A DNA stretch of 64,000 nucleotides from Macrocybe gigantea. Its lineage: Eukaryota > Basidiomycota > Agaricomycetes > Agaricales > Callistosporiaceae. Both the position numbers and the translations under genes were made by a program. The notes beneath the pieces are model-generated. The model ran no database searches. It saw nothing but the letters and a program-made list of their open reading frames with translations, and was not told the DNA's origin. The stretch covers positions 85,812 through 149,811 of the forward strand of contig SJRY01000305.1 in the NCBI GenBank assembly GCA_011319805.1, read 5' to 3'. Below are positions 44,882-56,703 of this stretch, piece after piece. How positions within the stretch are numbered: the stretch's first letter is position 1; the number at the start of each line of letters is the position of its first letter.

Positions 44882-45656
44882 TATGAACTATAAAGACTAT
44901 AGTATCGAGATTAGAAGAGAAAATAGGATTGGATTGGGAGGAACGAACTGATAAGGTTGAGATAAAAACGATTCCTGTGGTTTGGACGGCGATGGTAGAG
45001 CTAATAGGAAGAAAAGTGGTCAGTATGACGACTACGCATGTAGGGTTGCGAACACAGTGGATTCGGGGTGGCCTCAAGATGGACACCGGGGTGCCTGGTA
45101 TTCCACTGGGGAAATATGATGAAAAGAAAGCCAGAGGAGCCCGACGAACCTAACCCGAGTTGAGAAGCCGGCTGGCAGCTGCGAGATATGAATGGTAGGT
45201 GAAGCTGGTGATAACAATTGGGATGAAGTCGGTGAGGAACTGGGAGGATAATGGCTTCAGTTCAGGCATTCGGAGGAGCATGCAGAGCTGTGAATGGTTC
45301 CTTACTGATCGAATCGACCGGGAGCAAGAGCAGTAGTCGTACAACGTCCAATGCGGTGATGAATGATGTGGTGCCGAGGGTGATGTGTAATAAGATTTAA
45401 GCCGCGTTCCGCGTCTCCCAGGACCAGATTAAATAGTGTAAAACCTCGGATATCCAAGCAATGCGGGGAGAACGACGAAGAGGTCGATGAGGAAGAGACG
45501 GCGGTCGCCGTTGGTGGTGGAGTGAGACCTTGTTTGGATGTTTGGGCGCCTGTTGACAGCGACCCTTGGACCACGTTTCTCAACTCGACCGAAAAAAAAA
45601 ACACAAAGTTCATATATCATTCAGGAAAAAAAAAGAGGAGAAGAAAAAAAAACTAA
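44882..45656. other. Intergenic: ATG4 promoter side
   Basis: No gene recognised. It should contain the ATG4 5' leader and promoter, plus the 3' end of the next minus-strand gene. Two A-rich runs lie near 45590-45655. Confidence 0.45.
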
Positions 45657-47404
45657 CTACAAAGCAAAGACATAGACATCGTCAATAAAAGACCACGCAG
45701 GCGCTTGACCGCCGTGGAACGCGAGCCGGTCCTGACCTTGCGCAGTCACCGTGAACTCGTAGTACGTCCACGGGCTGTATCCAGGTCGGATTGTCGACAC
45801 CACGTTGTCGTTCCACAGAACGTCCACAAACGCGTTCTTCTCACCCTGCTGCCCACTGTACACGCTTGCATGGAAGAAGGTGATCGTGTACTTCTGCCCG
45901 GGCACCGTGGCAAGCGGCTTCGCGTACGTCAACGTCCCAGACAGATTGTCCAGTCCGTCTGCAGAACCCAGCAAAGCAACACTGTTTCCCGTACGGGCAT
46001 ACGGTTGGTAGTGGAAGATGCTCGCGTCCAGTGATCCGCCCTGGGGGCTGGAGCCGATCCAATTCGCCGACGAGGCGTTGTAACAGAACGACTCCCCGTT
46101 CGCGCAACCGAATCCCTCGAAGCCACCATCGGCGATAAGCGACTGCCTGCTGTACCCACGCGAGTACGTGACCTTGAGATCACCTTGGCCGTAATTGACG
46201 GCCGTAGATTCATCAGAAATTTGGTAATACTGTCAACCCAAATTTCAGCCATCAGCCAAAGAATGCCGTAAAGGCGTTCATACCATGCTGCAAGTGTAGG
46301 TCGTCGGGTTTCCATTCACCACAGCACGCCAGATGTTGAAGAATTGGCAGGCGCCTCCTATGCGATCCGCTCCACGGGTGTTGCAAAGCGCGGCGCAGGC
46401 CGCTACGTCGTACCTATCAAGGAAAGCGAAGCCCATGTACTGGACCAATTAGTTCAGTCGACTTTGGTCCCCCAAAACAAAGCTCGAAATGCTTACGCCC
46501 GGCGCATTGTTCGCTCCACCGGTAGGCCCAAAGACCAGGTCGTATCCAGCGGGAGCAGGTGGGTCAGCAATCGTCTTTACCGCCCACCCAGTACTTTCTT
46601 GAATGTATGTAAGACCGGCAGGAGGTGGTTCGAGTTGCTGTCCGCCCATATTCGTCTTCTCAGCCGCGGTGTGAGTATCGCCGTAAATCGCGCATTTCAA
46701 GTTGGATTGTTCATGAAAGACGAAATCCAGGAGCTCGTTATTGTATTCGTAGTAGAGGTTTGCAAACACTGATGTGCCATCGTTCAGTGAACAACGCTAA
46801 TAACCACATTAACATTTCGGACGCACCACATCCTTGTACTCGGTCACAGAAATCAAGGCATGTGTCGATGTTATACGTTGCGTTGGGGATGACCGTGTAG
46901 GTGAGATACGCTGTACCCTGAATCGAGCCATCTCTGTCGTCCGGTCCTGTGCCAGTGCCATTGAAGACCTTCACATAGTTATCATTGGCTCTTCTGCTCA
47001 GGTCAACTGTGTTTCGACGTTCTGGACTTCTCAAAAAATTATTAGTCACGACAGTCACGGTCGTCCCATTCTCGGTCAACTGTCCATCGATAGCCGTTAC
47101 TGTCGTCTCCGGGACGGGCTGGTTCGGCGGCGTGTCGTCCTCCGCTCCGCCCTTCTGGTCGACGATCGCGACGGTGGAGACGATCGTGTCAACGTCGGTG
47201 ACGGAACTCTCCGGTGCTGGTAGGTTATCAAACGAGTCTGGCACCCCCTTGGATGCAGGAGGCACTATCCCAGAAGTCGCAGCTTTCGACGCAGAGCGAA
47301 TCAGACAGAGAGCCTAGCAGCCGACGCGCACGAGGGATCCATCACGCACCGTTGACAGAGACCGTTAGCAGCGCAAATGCGAGTAGTTTGGTGCAAGACG
47401 GCAT
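45657..47404 (-). CDS. Secreted fruit-body-specific protein a-like protein
   Basis: Start MPSCTKLLAFALLTVSVN (47404) is a signal peptide, interrupted by an intron. A Thr/Val-rich spacer follows, then YLTYTVIPNATYNIDTCLDF and VFANLYYEYNNELLDFVFHE (about 46720-46770). LKCAIYGDTHTAAEKTN, YDLVFGPTGGANNAPG and GFAFLDRYDVAACAALCNTR (about 46390-46440) lead to FFNIWRAVVNG. The C-terminal domain has DLKVTYSRGYSRQSLIADGG, NASSANWIGSSPQGG and KYTITFFHASVYSG, and ends WSFIDDVYVFAL at TAG 45659-45657. The order matches proteins annotated in mushrooms as fruit-body specific protein a. The paired Cys-rich modules resemble apple/PAN-like folds, and the end resembles a carbohydrate-binding beta sandwich (inference). 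It probably acts at the cell wall or outside the cell. Confidence 0.75.
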
Positions 47405-50366
47405 AGTGATAAGCTTTGTTCTTGTGGCCGCGTTCAAAAATTTTGGTCCTGGGGTGCTGGTCGTCTCGCCCTTGCTGAAAGAGAATCCGCGCCTATTTAT
47501 CTGTTGACCCGTGCCCGGCGTAGAGGAGAACGTCCACGTCCGCGTCGTTCCGGGACCTGACCTGGACTGACAACTGCAATCAGGATTCGCCTTCGCCCAA
47601 ATCTAAAGATGCAGGTACGCGGTCCAACCATGGCCGTGATCGGGTATTAGAGGGAGGTTGGGTGGACGTGATATCCGATGGTTGGAACAGAAGGAGTTTC
47701 GACTTCTTAGTCTCGCTCTTTCATCGTCTAGTGGTCATAACCGCAGTCTTGTACCCTGCAAGTCGAAAGCAGACAAAGCGAGTTGAAGAGGCGCCCATTG
47801 TGGGTCCCAGTTTACGCAGATCACGTGGACATGACTACACAAGCTGTCGGGCGGGTTGGCAGTTGTCCATCTTTCTTGTCAATGTCTCCTGAGCCATAAC
47901 TTCTCTTCTCTGTTCTAGTCATTCATGAGCAACGCATCATATCGGAGTCTCGCGTTTCAGGTCGACGTCCACAGCACGATATTGAATGAGCGCTTCGCTA
48001 CCCCTCGCCCTCGCCGCAGACACCGGAGGCCGAGCTGCATATCACCATCTGGTAGGTGTCTGGACTTAAAGGTATGTTGGTTGATGAAGGTACATGCTGT
48101 AGGGCAAGGGCGGGACTCTTCTTCACTCAGCCTTCGTTTGTTGTTCATCTCATTCCTGCAGCATAAGAAACAATCAAATTGGAGACTGTCGCAATGTCTA
48201 TATCGTACGATTTCGCTCATTTCATGCATTTTCCCGAAACCCTATGCTCTCATCTGCGCCACTATTTCGCCGTCCTTCCGGTATGACCAGGCCGATGTCG
48301 AAGGCTGTTCGAGCGATGGCAATTTGGTGAATTGATGGAGTTTCTTCATTTTATATCATCTGCTTCTTTTCTTCAAAGTCGCGGTCCAGGAGCCTGATGA
48401 CTTGGCTACACCACTCGGACCAATCAGATTTCGCAGATTCTGGCTTCAAGGGAACACATGCCGACACGAGTTTTGCGGAGATGCTTACCGTGGTACTGAA
48501 GATAAGAATACGCCTGTCGGCTTCAATCGGAACGCAATGATTTCTTTCATTCTCCGTGATACATTTGTCCTATCAGTTACAGACTCCTGTCTAAACATGG
48601 TCCCACGCAATCCTGCATGGACAGGGAAAGAATATGCCAAGTTTGGTCTGTATCATATTTGAATTGGTCAAAATACTCTAGGCACTCGTGCTTATTAAAG
48701 GAGGTACGACACAGGGATTGTGACCTACATGTTTGCTGTGCCCTTGGCGTCTATCTCGCGGTCGAGGGCCTGGATGAACTCCGTACTCCTGTCTTCGGAA
48801 GCAAATCGGACATGGCAAAAGTTATTTCAATCCGGAAGGCACTACGGCATCGGCGGCGGCAGAATAATTACGGTCAATTGTTCGCGCCTTTATGCTTACA
48901 GTGGGCCTCGTCTAACCTACGCACACGTTTGAATCAACATATCAATCAAAGTTCACTTCTACGCTGTCATTCTCGTCCCGATTCGCAGCGTGTCCCTCTG
49001 TCAATAACTTAGGGTGACACACATCTGCCCAGGACCACTTGAACTATATTAACTTGCCTCTATCTTTCCTACGCTTTAAATCGTAAGCAGGCCCTCCCCC
49101 TTGTGCAGATCCGGTGCTCCGGACTTCCTTGTCACTCAGACGGTGTTTCAGTAAGCAGACTTTCCCAGGTTTTGTTCGGGACATGTTCAACGCCGCGTCT
49201 TCGATGGTTTCTACGCTTTCGTGGTGATAATTACAATATCATCCCTCCAGACGCGGACTCTCCCATAAGTACCTTGTCTCCTATGACAATCTCCACGTCT
49301 GTTAAAGCAGGAAAAATTTTCAGATCAATTTATTCTTTCTCATGAAAGCGTGAAAAAACTCCGGTGGGAACTGCGTCCCGGAAAGCTCGATGTTAAAAGC
49401 CATCGAACCTCCTAGAATGGAAGTTGGGAAAAGTTCTAGCAGCCAGGTCGATTGCAGTGCTCCCGCTATGGAGGCCTTTCCGGGACGCAGCAGATCTGGT
49501 TCTGTTGTCTCTTCCTGTACCTAAGACGGACGAGGCGCACCACGGTATCATTTCCAGTCCTTATTGGACTATCAGATTATCCTAGGGGTGGCTTCGATAT
49601 TGAGCGAAACCACGCAGATTTGAACCAAACGGCAGCGGGCTGTGAGACGCTATCTCGCGGCCAGGATCCGTTGCAGTCGATCCCATCGGCAACCTCATCG
49701 AGAAAACAGCAATGAGGTAAAGAGGTGATGCAGTCCTCTCCGAAGATGTTGGCAGCGTCGTCGTCGCTGAGCTTCATGCTGAAATGGATGCCTATCAGTC
49801 CTGGGAAGAAGACCTTCGACAGGAAATTCAAGCGAACATTTATTCCAATTCTTCTTTCTGATTTCCTTTATATCATCTCGTGCTCATATTTTGCGACGCA
49901 CATGAAATGAGGTTGTGAATTTGGAAGCGACTCGTCTCAACCTAACTTCCCCTAAATTGCAAGTTTTCGAAATTTTAAAGTGTAGGGTAGCTTCATTCTT
50001 GATAGGCTCCTTTGGATTCCCGGCCTAATCATTCTTACTCCGGCTACCCTCTTCCGTTGCAACTTTATCAATTATCAGTTATATGCATATCTAATGCTCA
50101 ACCCCGCCATCGTCGTTATGAGGGTATCAGCATATGGTGCACAAACCAAAACCTTCGGGCGGTGAGACATACTAGCATAATCTTGCCACCGTCAAACCCT
50201 CCATCCTTTGCAAGATTACTCGCACTCGATTTCGCATCTAAACAGAGTTCTATTATCTCCCCGATAACCTCCAGCTCAGTTTTGGTTTGGCCAACCACAA
50301 TGCTGGCGTAAGCAATGAGTACGTTTCATACTGTAAGCCAATCCTTCTCCCCTTCTGCAGGTAATC
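47405..50366. other. Long stretch without a recognisable gene
   Basis: Three kilobases with only short open frames (for example 47925-48335 plus, 48617-49012 plus, 49577-49831 minus). None shows a domain, ordered introns or a signal peptide. It may be intergenic or decayed sequence. Confidence 0.45.
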
Positions 50367-51046
50367 TCAGTCGACAACGCCTTCACCGTGTTTCAGTCTC
50401 TCGATCGCAGCGCGCAGTTTTCTGGCTTGATCGCATGTATAGAGGTCCGTCTCCGCCACAAAAGCTATGATAATATAAAAATTGCCGTGCATACCGATCG
50501 AGAAGATCTACCAGTATACCACGATGATGAAGAATAACCGGCATTCCATGTACAGTACAAGCCACGAGTGAGTCTTGCACCAGCTCTCTGCTCTCGTACA
50601 CATTATCTTGCCTTTTGAAAATCGACGCATGTCGGAGATCACACGAGGAAGCACAGTCACCTGAATGCCATCACGCTGATCCGCGGGGTAAGAGCTGGAT
50701 GCGATGGCAGAGATTTGCATACCTCTTACGGCTTGAGTGTGGTCTTCAATATAGATCGCATCTGCAACCAGGATCCTCTCGTTGGGGATGGCCTCATATA
50801 GGGCGGCATACAAACGCAATTGTTTTGCGCTCCTAACTGTTCGAGAACGCGCAGAACGGTCTTCCTATGCTGCTCAAAGAATTCTCCGCTTCTGATTGTA
50901 GTCCTTACAGATGCACCGACGAACAGCAAAGCGCGTCCAGAAAATATTCGTGATTTACTCGGCTCAACAATCAAACCACAAGCCTGTAGCAGGATAGAGT
51001 GAGTGAGTAGCTGGTGAATTCTGGCAACGAATCCTTCAGATGTCAA
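50367..51046 (-). CDS. Unidentified multi-exon protein
   Basis: Exons in order read EGFVARIHQLLTHSILLQAC, FSGRALLFVGASVRTTIRSG, EFFEQHRKTVLRVLEQLGAQ (about 50820-50880), RLYAALYEAIPNERILVADA, MQISAIASSSYPADQRDGI, VTVLPRVISDMRRFSKGK (about 50610-50660) and VHGMPVILHHRGILVDLLDR. The last exon, FVAETDLYTCDQARKLRAAI, ends GEGVVD with TGA 50369-50367. Composition and splice sites look genuine. The 5' end is not resolved: no ATG opens the first visible exon, and an upstream frame at 51107-51322 (MFHASPRVILVRTASS) could supply a leader. I do not recognise the family. Confidence 0.5.
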
Positions 51047-51530
51047 TCCAAGCCCTTTTGTGTGAACGGGGTGTGATTCGCGGAAACCTTGAGTGTCCCT
51101 CTACCATCACGTGGGCAATCGATTCACATCACTGGGTAAGTAGTCGGTCCGGGGTGATGCCGTTCGTCGCCTGAGCTGTTCTTCGAGAACCCGACGGCAT
51201 GATAGACCGGTCAAGACAAGCCGTCCCAAGGCCTTCGCTACATTCTTAATGACCGCTCGTGAGCCTGCTTGAATACTACTTGCAGTTCTCACCAGAATTA
51301 CTCTAGGCGAAGCATGAAACACTGAAATATCCCGGGTAGGCAGAATTCAAATTGTAGGCGCCTAGCGCATGCTCATTTTCCAATTTTGTGGTCGAATAAT
51401 AGATGGCTCTTGTGGACCATCGATGCTCCTTCAGACATGGGACATTTATTGATGAATGACGAATATGAACAAAATACAGCATATCATACTGCTACAGATT
51501 ACCAGTTCGTGGTTTTCGACACGTGAGCGT

Positions 51531-53649
51531 TTACTTTCTGTGGCCAAAGTTGACGTGGACGGCCTTCGGGTGCGTGTAGCTATTAAAAGAGTCGCGTCAA
51601 GAAAGAATGTTTGCATCTCAGGAGAATGTTGGCGTACTTCTGCAGAGCGTATTCACCGAGCTCACGACCGATGCCGGATTGCTTGTACCCTCCGAATGGA
51701 ACGTTCGCATGGAGTTGATTGGCACAATTCACCCAGGCCGTGCCGGCACGGAGACGGTGGGCAGTAGTCAGTGCACGGTTGATGTCCTGGCTGAACACGG
51801 AGGAAGCGAGACCATAGACTAGGTAATTTGTGTTGAGAGTTATCTTCAATGAGAGTATGGCAGGGCTTACCAGAGTCGTTAGCTTGTCGGACGACATCTA
51901 CGAGTAAGCAGAATTAGGTTGGCTGTTCGCCTTCAAGGTAAATCATAGGCGCACCGTCCTCGTCTTCGAATTTGATGACAACGCCGACGGGACCAAAGAT
52001 CTCTTCCTGGACTATCTTCATATCAGGCGTTGTATCTGTAAAGATCGTGGGGTTGATGAAGAATCCCTCAGTTCCGTAACGATCTCCGCCTAGATGGACT
52101 TTGGCTCCTTCCTTCTTGCCCAAGTCGATGTAGTTCATGATGCGCTACAAGACTCTGAGTGTGAAGAATGACTATGTTAGGGGCTACACTCACATCGAAC
52201 TGGATCTGGGACACTTGCGGGCCCTGGTCGACGCCCTCTTCGAAGGGGTCACCGACCTTCATTTGCTTACTCCTCTCTGTGAACTGATGCAGGAACTTGT
52301 CGTATATGCCGGATTGGACGAAAATGCGAGTGCCGGCGCAACATGCCTGGCCGTGGTTCCAGCTAGGCGTCGTCACAGTCAGTGTGAGATACATGATCCG
52401 CTAGAAGGAAGAGATACGTACAAGAGGCCGTGGAGGGCCCAGCCGACAGCCTGGTCAAGGTCGGCATCGTTGAAGATGATGGTAGGGCTCTTGCCTCCAA
52501 GCTCGAGAGTAACGGGCTTCAAATTGCTCTTGGCCGCCGCTTCCATGACCTTGCGGCCGACAAGGGTGCTACCGGTGAAGGAGACCTTTTCAATGTCCAT
52601 GTGCTCGGTAATGGCAGCGCCGGCTTTTGGGCCGTAGCCGGTGAGGATGTTGACGACGCCGGGTGGGAAGCCAGCTTCGTGGATGAGCTCAGCCATGCGG
52701 ATGGCAGTCAGGGGGGTGAATTCCGAGGGCTTGAGGACGATGGTGTTTCCTGTCGCCAAAGCGGGACCAATTTTCCATGTGAAGATCAATACTGTAAACG
52801 AATGAGGACGGCGACGAAAGAAGAAGGAAGCGCGATTGCTTACGAGGGAAATTCCCTGAGCGGCAAAAAATAGAAGTCAGGTTTTGACACGATACACAAG
52901 CGAAATTAATGAACGTACACGGAACGATTTGGCCGACAACACCGATAGGTTCATGTCTGGTATAGATCAATTTCCTCTCATCAGTCTGACAAGGATAGTC
53001 AGAAAGAGGTGCTGATGTTTCGGCGCTAGAAAGAAAGACGAACCTCGATAACTGAACCGGTGATCTTGTCGGCCCATCCGGCGTAGTATTTTATGGTTTC
53101 CGTTGCAAAAGTGACGTCAGTTCCCTTGGCCCAACCGAACGTCTTGCCTGAGTTGAGCTTGAGCAAAGAAAATGATCGTGGCAGAAACGAGCCTCCTACC
53201 GTTATCAAGAGCTTCGATGGCAGCGAGCTCGTCCTTGTACTTGACCATCAAGTCGCCGAGCTTGTTGAGCAGCTCAGCACGTCTGGCGCCAGAAGCATTC
53301 AGACCCCAAGTAGTTTCAAAGGCCTTCTGGGCGGCCTTGACGGCGAGATCGACGTCCTTCTTGGTCGCCTCTGCGACTTTTGTGATGAGCTTGCCGTTGG
53401 CTGTGATGGAATGGGTGAGCACATCAAGATGAATGTCAGAGAAATGGTTGACGAACTGGGGTTGATGATGCTGTTATCAAAAGGCGATCAATCTATGTTG
53501 AGGGACGCTGCGGGGTAAAGAAGTGCTTACTCGATGGTGGTGCCTTCAACACCGTCGACCCATTTACCGTCGATGTACAGGCCAGTGTTAAAGGAAGTCT
53601 TTCCCTTGAAGATGGGAGTGTTCCATTCGTAAGTAAAGACTGAAGGCAT
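51531..53649 (-). CDS. Aldehyde dehydrogenase C (apparently intact)
   Basis: Complete class 1/2 ALDH, about 500 residues over many short exons. The start [20 protein letters not shown] (53649) is followed by [21 protein letters not shown] and [15 protein letters not shown] (about 53050). Then come [20 protein letters not shown] (about 52715-52775), [20 protein letters not shown] with the general base Glu (about 52480), [20 protein letters not shown] with the catalytic Cys (about 52300-52360), [13 protein letters not shown] and [20 protein letters not shown] (about 51650-51710). A small last exon gives [15 protein letters not shown] and TAA at 51533-51531. No frame defect is seen, in contrast to ALDH-B. 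It likely oxidises aliphatic aldehydes. Confidence 0.93.
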
Positions 53650-53693
53650 GTTTGAGAGGAGTGAGAAGTATTGGAAGTGACTAATGCGGGGAT

Positions 53694-53700
53694 TTATATA
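53694..53700 (-). promoter_or_regulatory. TATA box of ALDH-C
   Basis: TATATAA on the minus strand (within TTATATAAATC), about 45 bp upstream of the ATG at 53649. Confidence 0.55.
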
Positions 53701-53701
53701 A

Positions 53702-55118
53702 CCCCCACATTTCCGTTGCGGGGCTCCACGGTGTGAAATTCGACGATCGGACAGGGGTCAGCTGGTCACTCTGCCTTTTCGTCACGCGAACGCTTACGCC
53801 GAGCCCGGTTCTTCGCTCATCGGACCGGTATCAGCAAATAGAGTTGACATCTCTGCTTGCCCTCCAGTTCTTCAGATTCGTCGTAGCTGTTCAAACCTGG
53901 TCGTCGCTGAGGTTGGTATGATCGATCATAACAAAGTGAGACTTATTGAGCACGTGCCGAACGTTCGTGCGATAGGCGCGTTATCTAGCGCAGATGGCAT
54001 CGCAGCTCGCACTGGTAATCTGATCGCCAGAGGGCGAGAATCGCGAAAATGACTACCCTGACTCTCACAAAATGATATGCGACAGAACACGGACAGAGGA
54101 ACGCCGAATGACAGGAATAAACCTGTATAAGGCTAGCTTCATAATGAAAGGAATCACAGGCTCTGGAACGCGACACGCACATGTGGTACGGACGCCCGAG
54201 TACAGATGTTCGTAAGTATGCGCAATGAGTGATCTATGAATAGGATCACGGAATTTCGGACATTTGGCTGAACATCCACAATTGCGAAAACGCAAAAAAA
54301 GCGAACGACTGGCCGATGAAGTGATAACAGCCAGATGGATGATTCTAGAAAAGAGAAAAAAACACTTCCTAATTAGAACATGTCGCGCATGGAGATTATC
54401 CTTATGCAGAGCATATCTGACCGAGGTACCCAACGGCGACCCGCCATCTTCCACGGAGCTATCAGAAAAACCATGGCCGCTCCACGACACCCCTGGCCGA
54501 CGGTCGACCATAGGCCTTATCCAAAGCTGTCACCCCGTCGCCGTTCCATGACAACGATTTCGGAAAGCCGGGAAACCAAAGGGGAACAGCTGCCACAAAG
54601 CGCAGAAGGCCGCTCTGAGTCAGACTGAGAGGATGGTTTCGGAAACCTGAACAGGGTCTTTGTCCATGACATCGGCGTTGATATCTGCACTAGAAGAGAA
54701 CTTCACCATTCGCTCTTCCTATTGTCCGTGAAAAGGGATGTCTGTTATTCGGTGGTTCATGTAGGCCTTAAAGGAAAACGCTGCATGGAGCATCCTATCG
54801 TGTCGCTTCTCATGCTTTGAGTGTTACTATCCTGCAACCACGTTTACGGATGGATAAAAAGAGCTTTTGACCAATCCCGACGCGTTGGTCGTGAATTTTC
54901 AAATCGAGACGCCGCATCAGAGGAACTGAAAGTCCGGAACTTGAAGATGCCCATATCTAGACCAGGGTAAATTCCATTAACTTTGAAACATATGGCGTGT
55001 ACAAGATGGTAATCCGAATATGCGAGTACAAAGGAGGACAAAGAACGACGTCGACGAATAGGTAAGAATAAACATAAGCGACGAATTTGCAAATCCAAAG
55101 AGAAACGCGGGGTCAATC
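53702..55118. other. Intergenic stretch between ALDH-C and the Rab gene
   Basis: No gene recognised. Frames at 54065-54511 (minus) and 54264-54551 (plus) overlap each other and carry no domain. Confidence 0.45.
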
Positions 55119-56562
55119 TCAAGAGCCGCAACACGTAGTAAGCAGCCTCTTTTCCGGGTGCCTTCCGTTCAAGCCGAGGCGAATTGTGTCAGCGGCGCTG
55201 GCTTCGCGAAAATGCATGCGATGTGCTTCCAAACGCTCCTCGTATTCCCAGCGACGGACGACGCGTCTGGCTATGTACTCGAAAACGTCGGGAACACCTT
55301 GGCCTGTTTTTGCAGATGTAAAAAAGAGCTTTGGGCCGCGCTCCGGGGGAGATGGTAAGCTGATGATAGAGAGAGTGGGATGGTCCTCCGGGGTCGTCAC
55401 CCTGGTATCTATTTCGATTGCACCTGACGCATTGTTGCGCCTCGCAAAGAGACTTGGGGTTATCGTTGGAGCGCTGCTCGAGCTAGCGCTGCCTGTAGAC
55501 GACGTCGTCAACCGTCGGGATCGGACGCTGCCACCCAAATCCACGGGAAGAGAGGAGCTTGAGTTCGGCGTAGACCAAGGCTCAGGAGAGCTTCTTGCGG
55601 ACTGATAAACGTCGAAGAGAGAGGAAGAAGGAGTGCGGTATACAGTGAGTGTCGTGTGCACAGTAGACATGGTGCCGCTGTAAAATCGGGAGGAAGATCG
55701 TGAACGCGACTTGAATAGCTGATGTTTGGGAGAACAGGACGTGTGCTGAGAGCTTCCCCTCCGTGCATTAGGCTTGATGGCGATTGAGTCCGAGCGTGGT
55801 TGAGGCACAGAAGAGGATGTCGATGTTGAGAGTTCCGACGAAGAGTTGCCAGGGGTTGTCGAAGAGGCCTGACCATGAAGAAAAATATTTACATCCGGCA
55901 CCGAAGTGGCGGGGTTTGGCATTGCTTCTGAAGGAAGCGGGGAGGTGGACCGCGACGACGGTGGTATGAGCTCTTTCAGAAATTCCAATGCTTGGGCCTC
56001 GCTTACGGGACCGTCTTCATCCATGGATTCTCTATGGACGAGGTCTAATTTGTTTCCAACGACCACGCAACAATAGTCTTCCATGTCCTCATCGGCCAAT
56101 GGCGCCCCTTGCCGGAACTCGGCCCACCATTTTGCAAGTGCATCCATCGTTTGCGGGATGTTCACATCGAAAACGAGCAGCGCTGCATCGGCGCCTCGGA
56201 AAAAGGCCGAAGATAAGCTCGAAAATCTCTCCTGTCCAGCTGTGTCCTAGAACACCGATAAGAAAAGGTCAGTCAGCGTTTGTCGAGAGCAGTGCTGCAT
56301 AGGGCGAAGGAGTTGTATTGACCCAAATCTGAAGAGTGACGGTATCTGAGGGACTCGATGGATGAGGCAATGTCTTTGTGATAAAGTCCGCGCCGATTGT
56401 AGCTCGATAACCATTAGAAAAACGGCCAGAGATATACTTTGAAGAGGCGGAAGTGAATGGTCAAAACGTAGCATCGGCGTAGTTCCGTCAACGCACCTGG
56501 CTTCTTAGACTTGTTTTACCTACACTGGAGGCACCAACGACGACTACTTTAATGGTCGGCAT
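55119..56562 (-). CDS. Rab7/Ypt7-type small GTPase with long Ser-rich insertion
   Basis: Vesicle-trafficking GTPase, probably at late endosome or vacuole. The start MPTIKVVVVGASSVGKTSLR (56562) holds the P-loop. Then come GYRATIGADF (switch I Thr), WDTAGQERFSSLSSAFFRGA (switch II), VVVGNKLDLV (G4, about 56045) and FFTSAKTGQG (G5, about 55300-55320). All G motifs are intact. Between G4 and G5 lie about 205 extra residues, rich in Ser, Thr, Pro and Arg (for example RSRSSSRFYSGTM). The protein is therefore about 430 residues against about 205 for a usual Rab. The C-terminus is TTCCGS, whose CC pair could be geranylgeranylated. Introns split the P-loop exon from the switch exons. Confidence 0.88.
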
Positions 56563-56703
56563 CGAGTCCGTTGCCGTTGTCGTCGTTCATGGATGATATC
56601 GCCCGAAGCGCCAGCGTCGATGAGCAGGTGACATTTTTGACAATCATCATCAAAGGCCAAACAAAACCACAACAACCGGCTCAAATTGACATTGCGTACA
56701 AGG

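Noticed and set aside
45929..46315. 128-aa Arg-rich minus ORF
   Set aside because: It is an out-of-frame reading of the fruit-body-specific-a-like exons, whose real frame gives DLKVTYSRGYSRQ and neighbours.
47405..50366. Possible genes among several 70-140 aa ORFs
   Set aside because: No domain, signal peptide or consistent splice sites; ORF length is what chance would give here.
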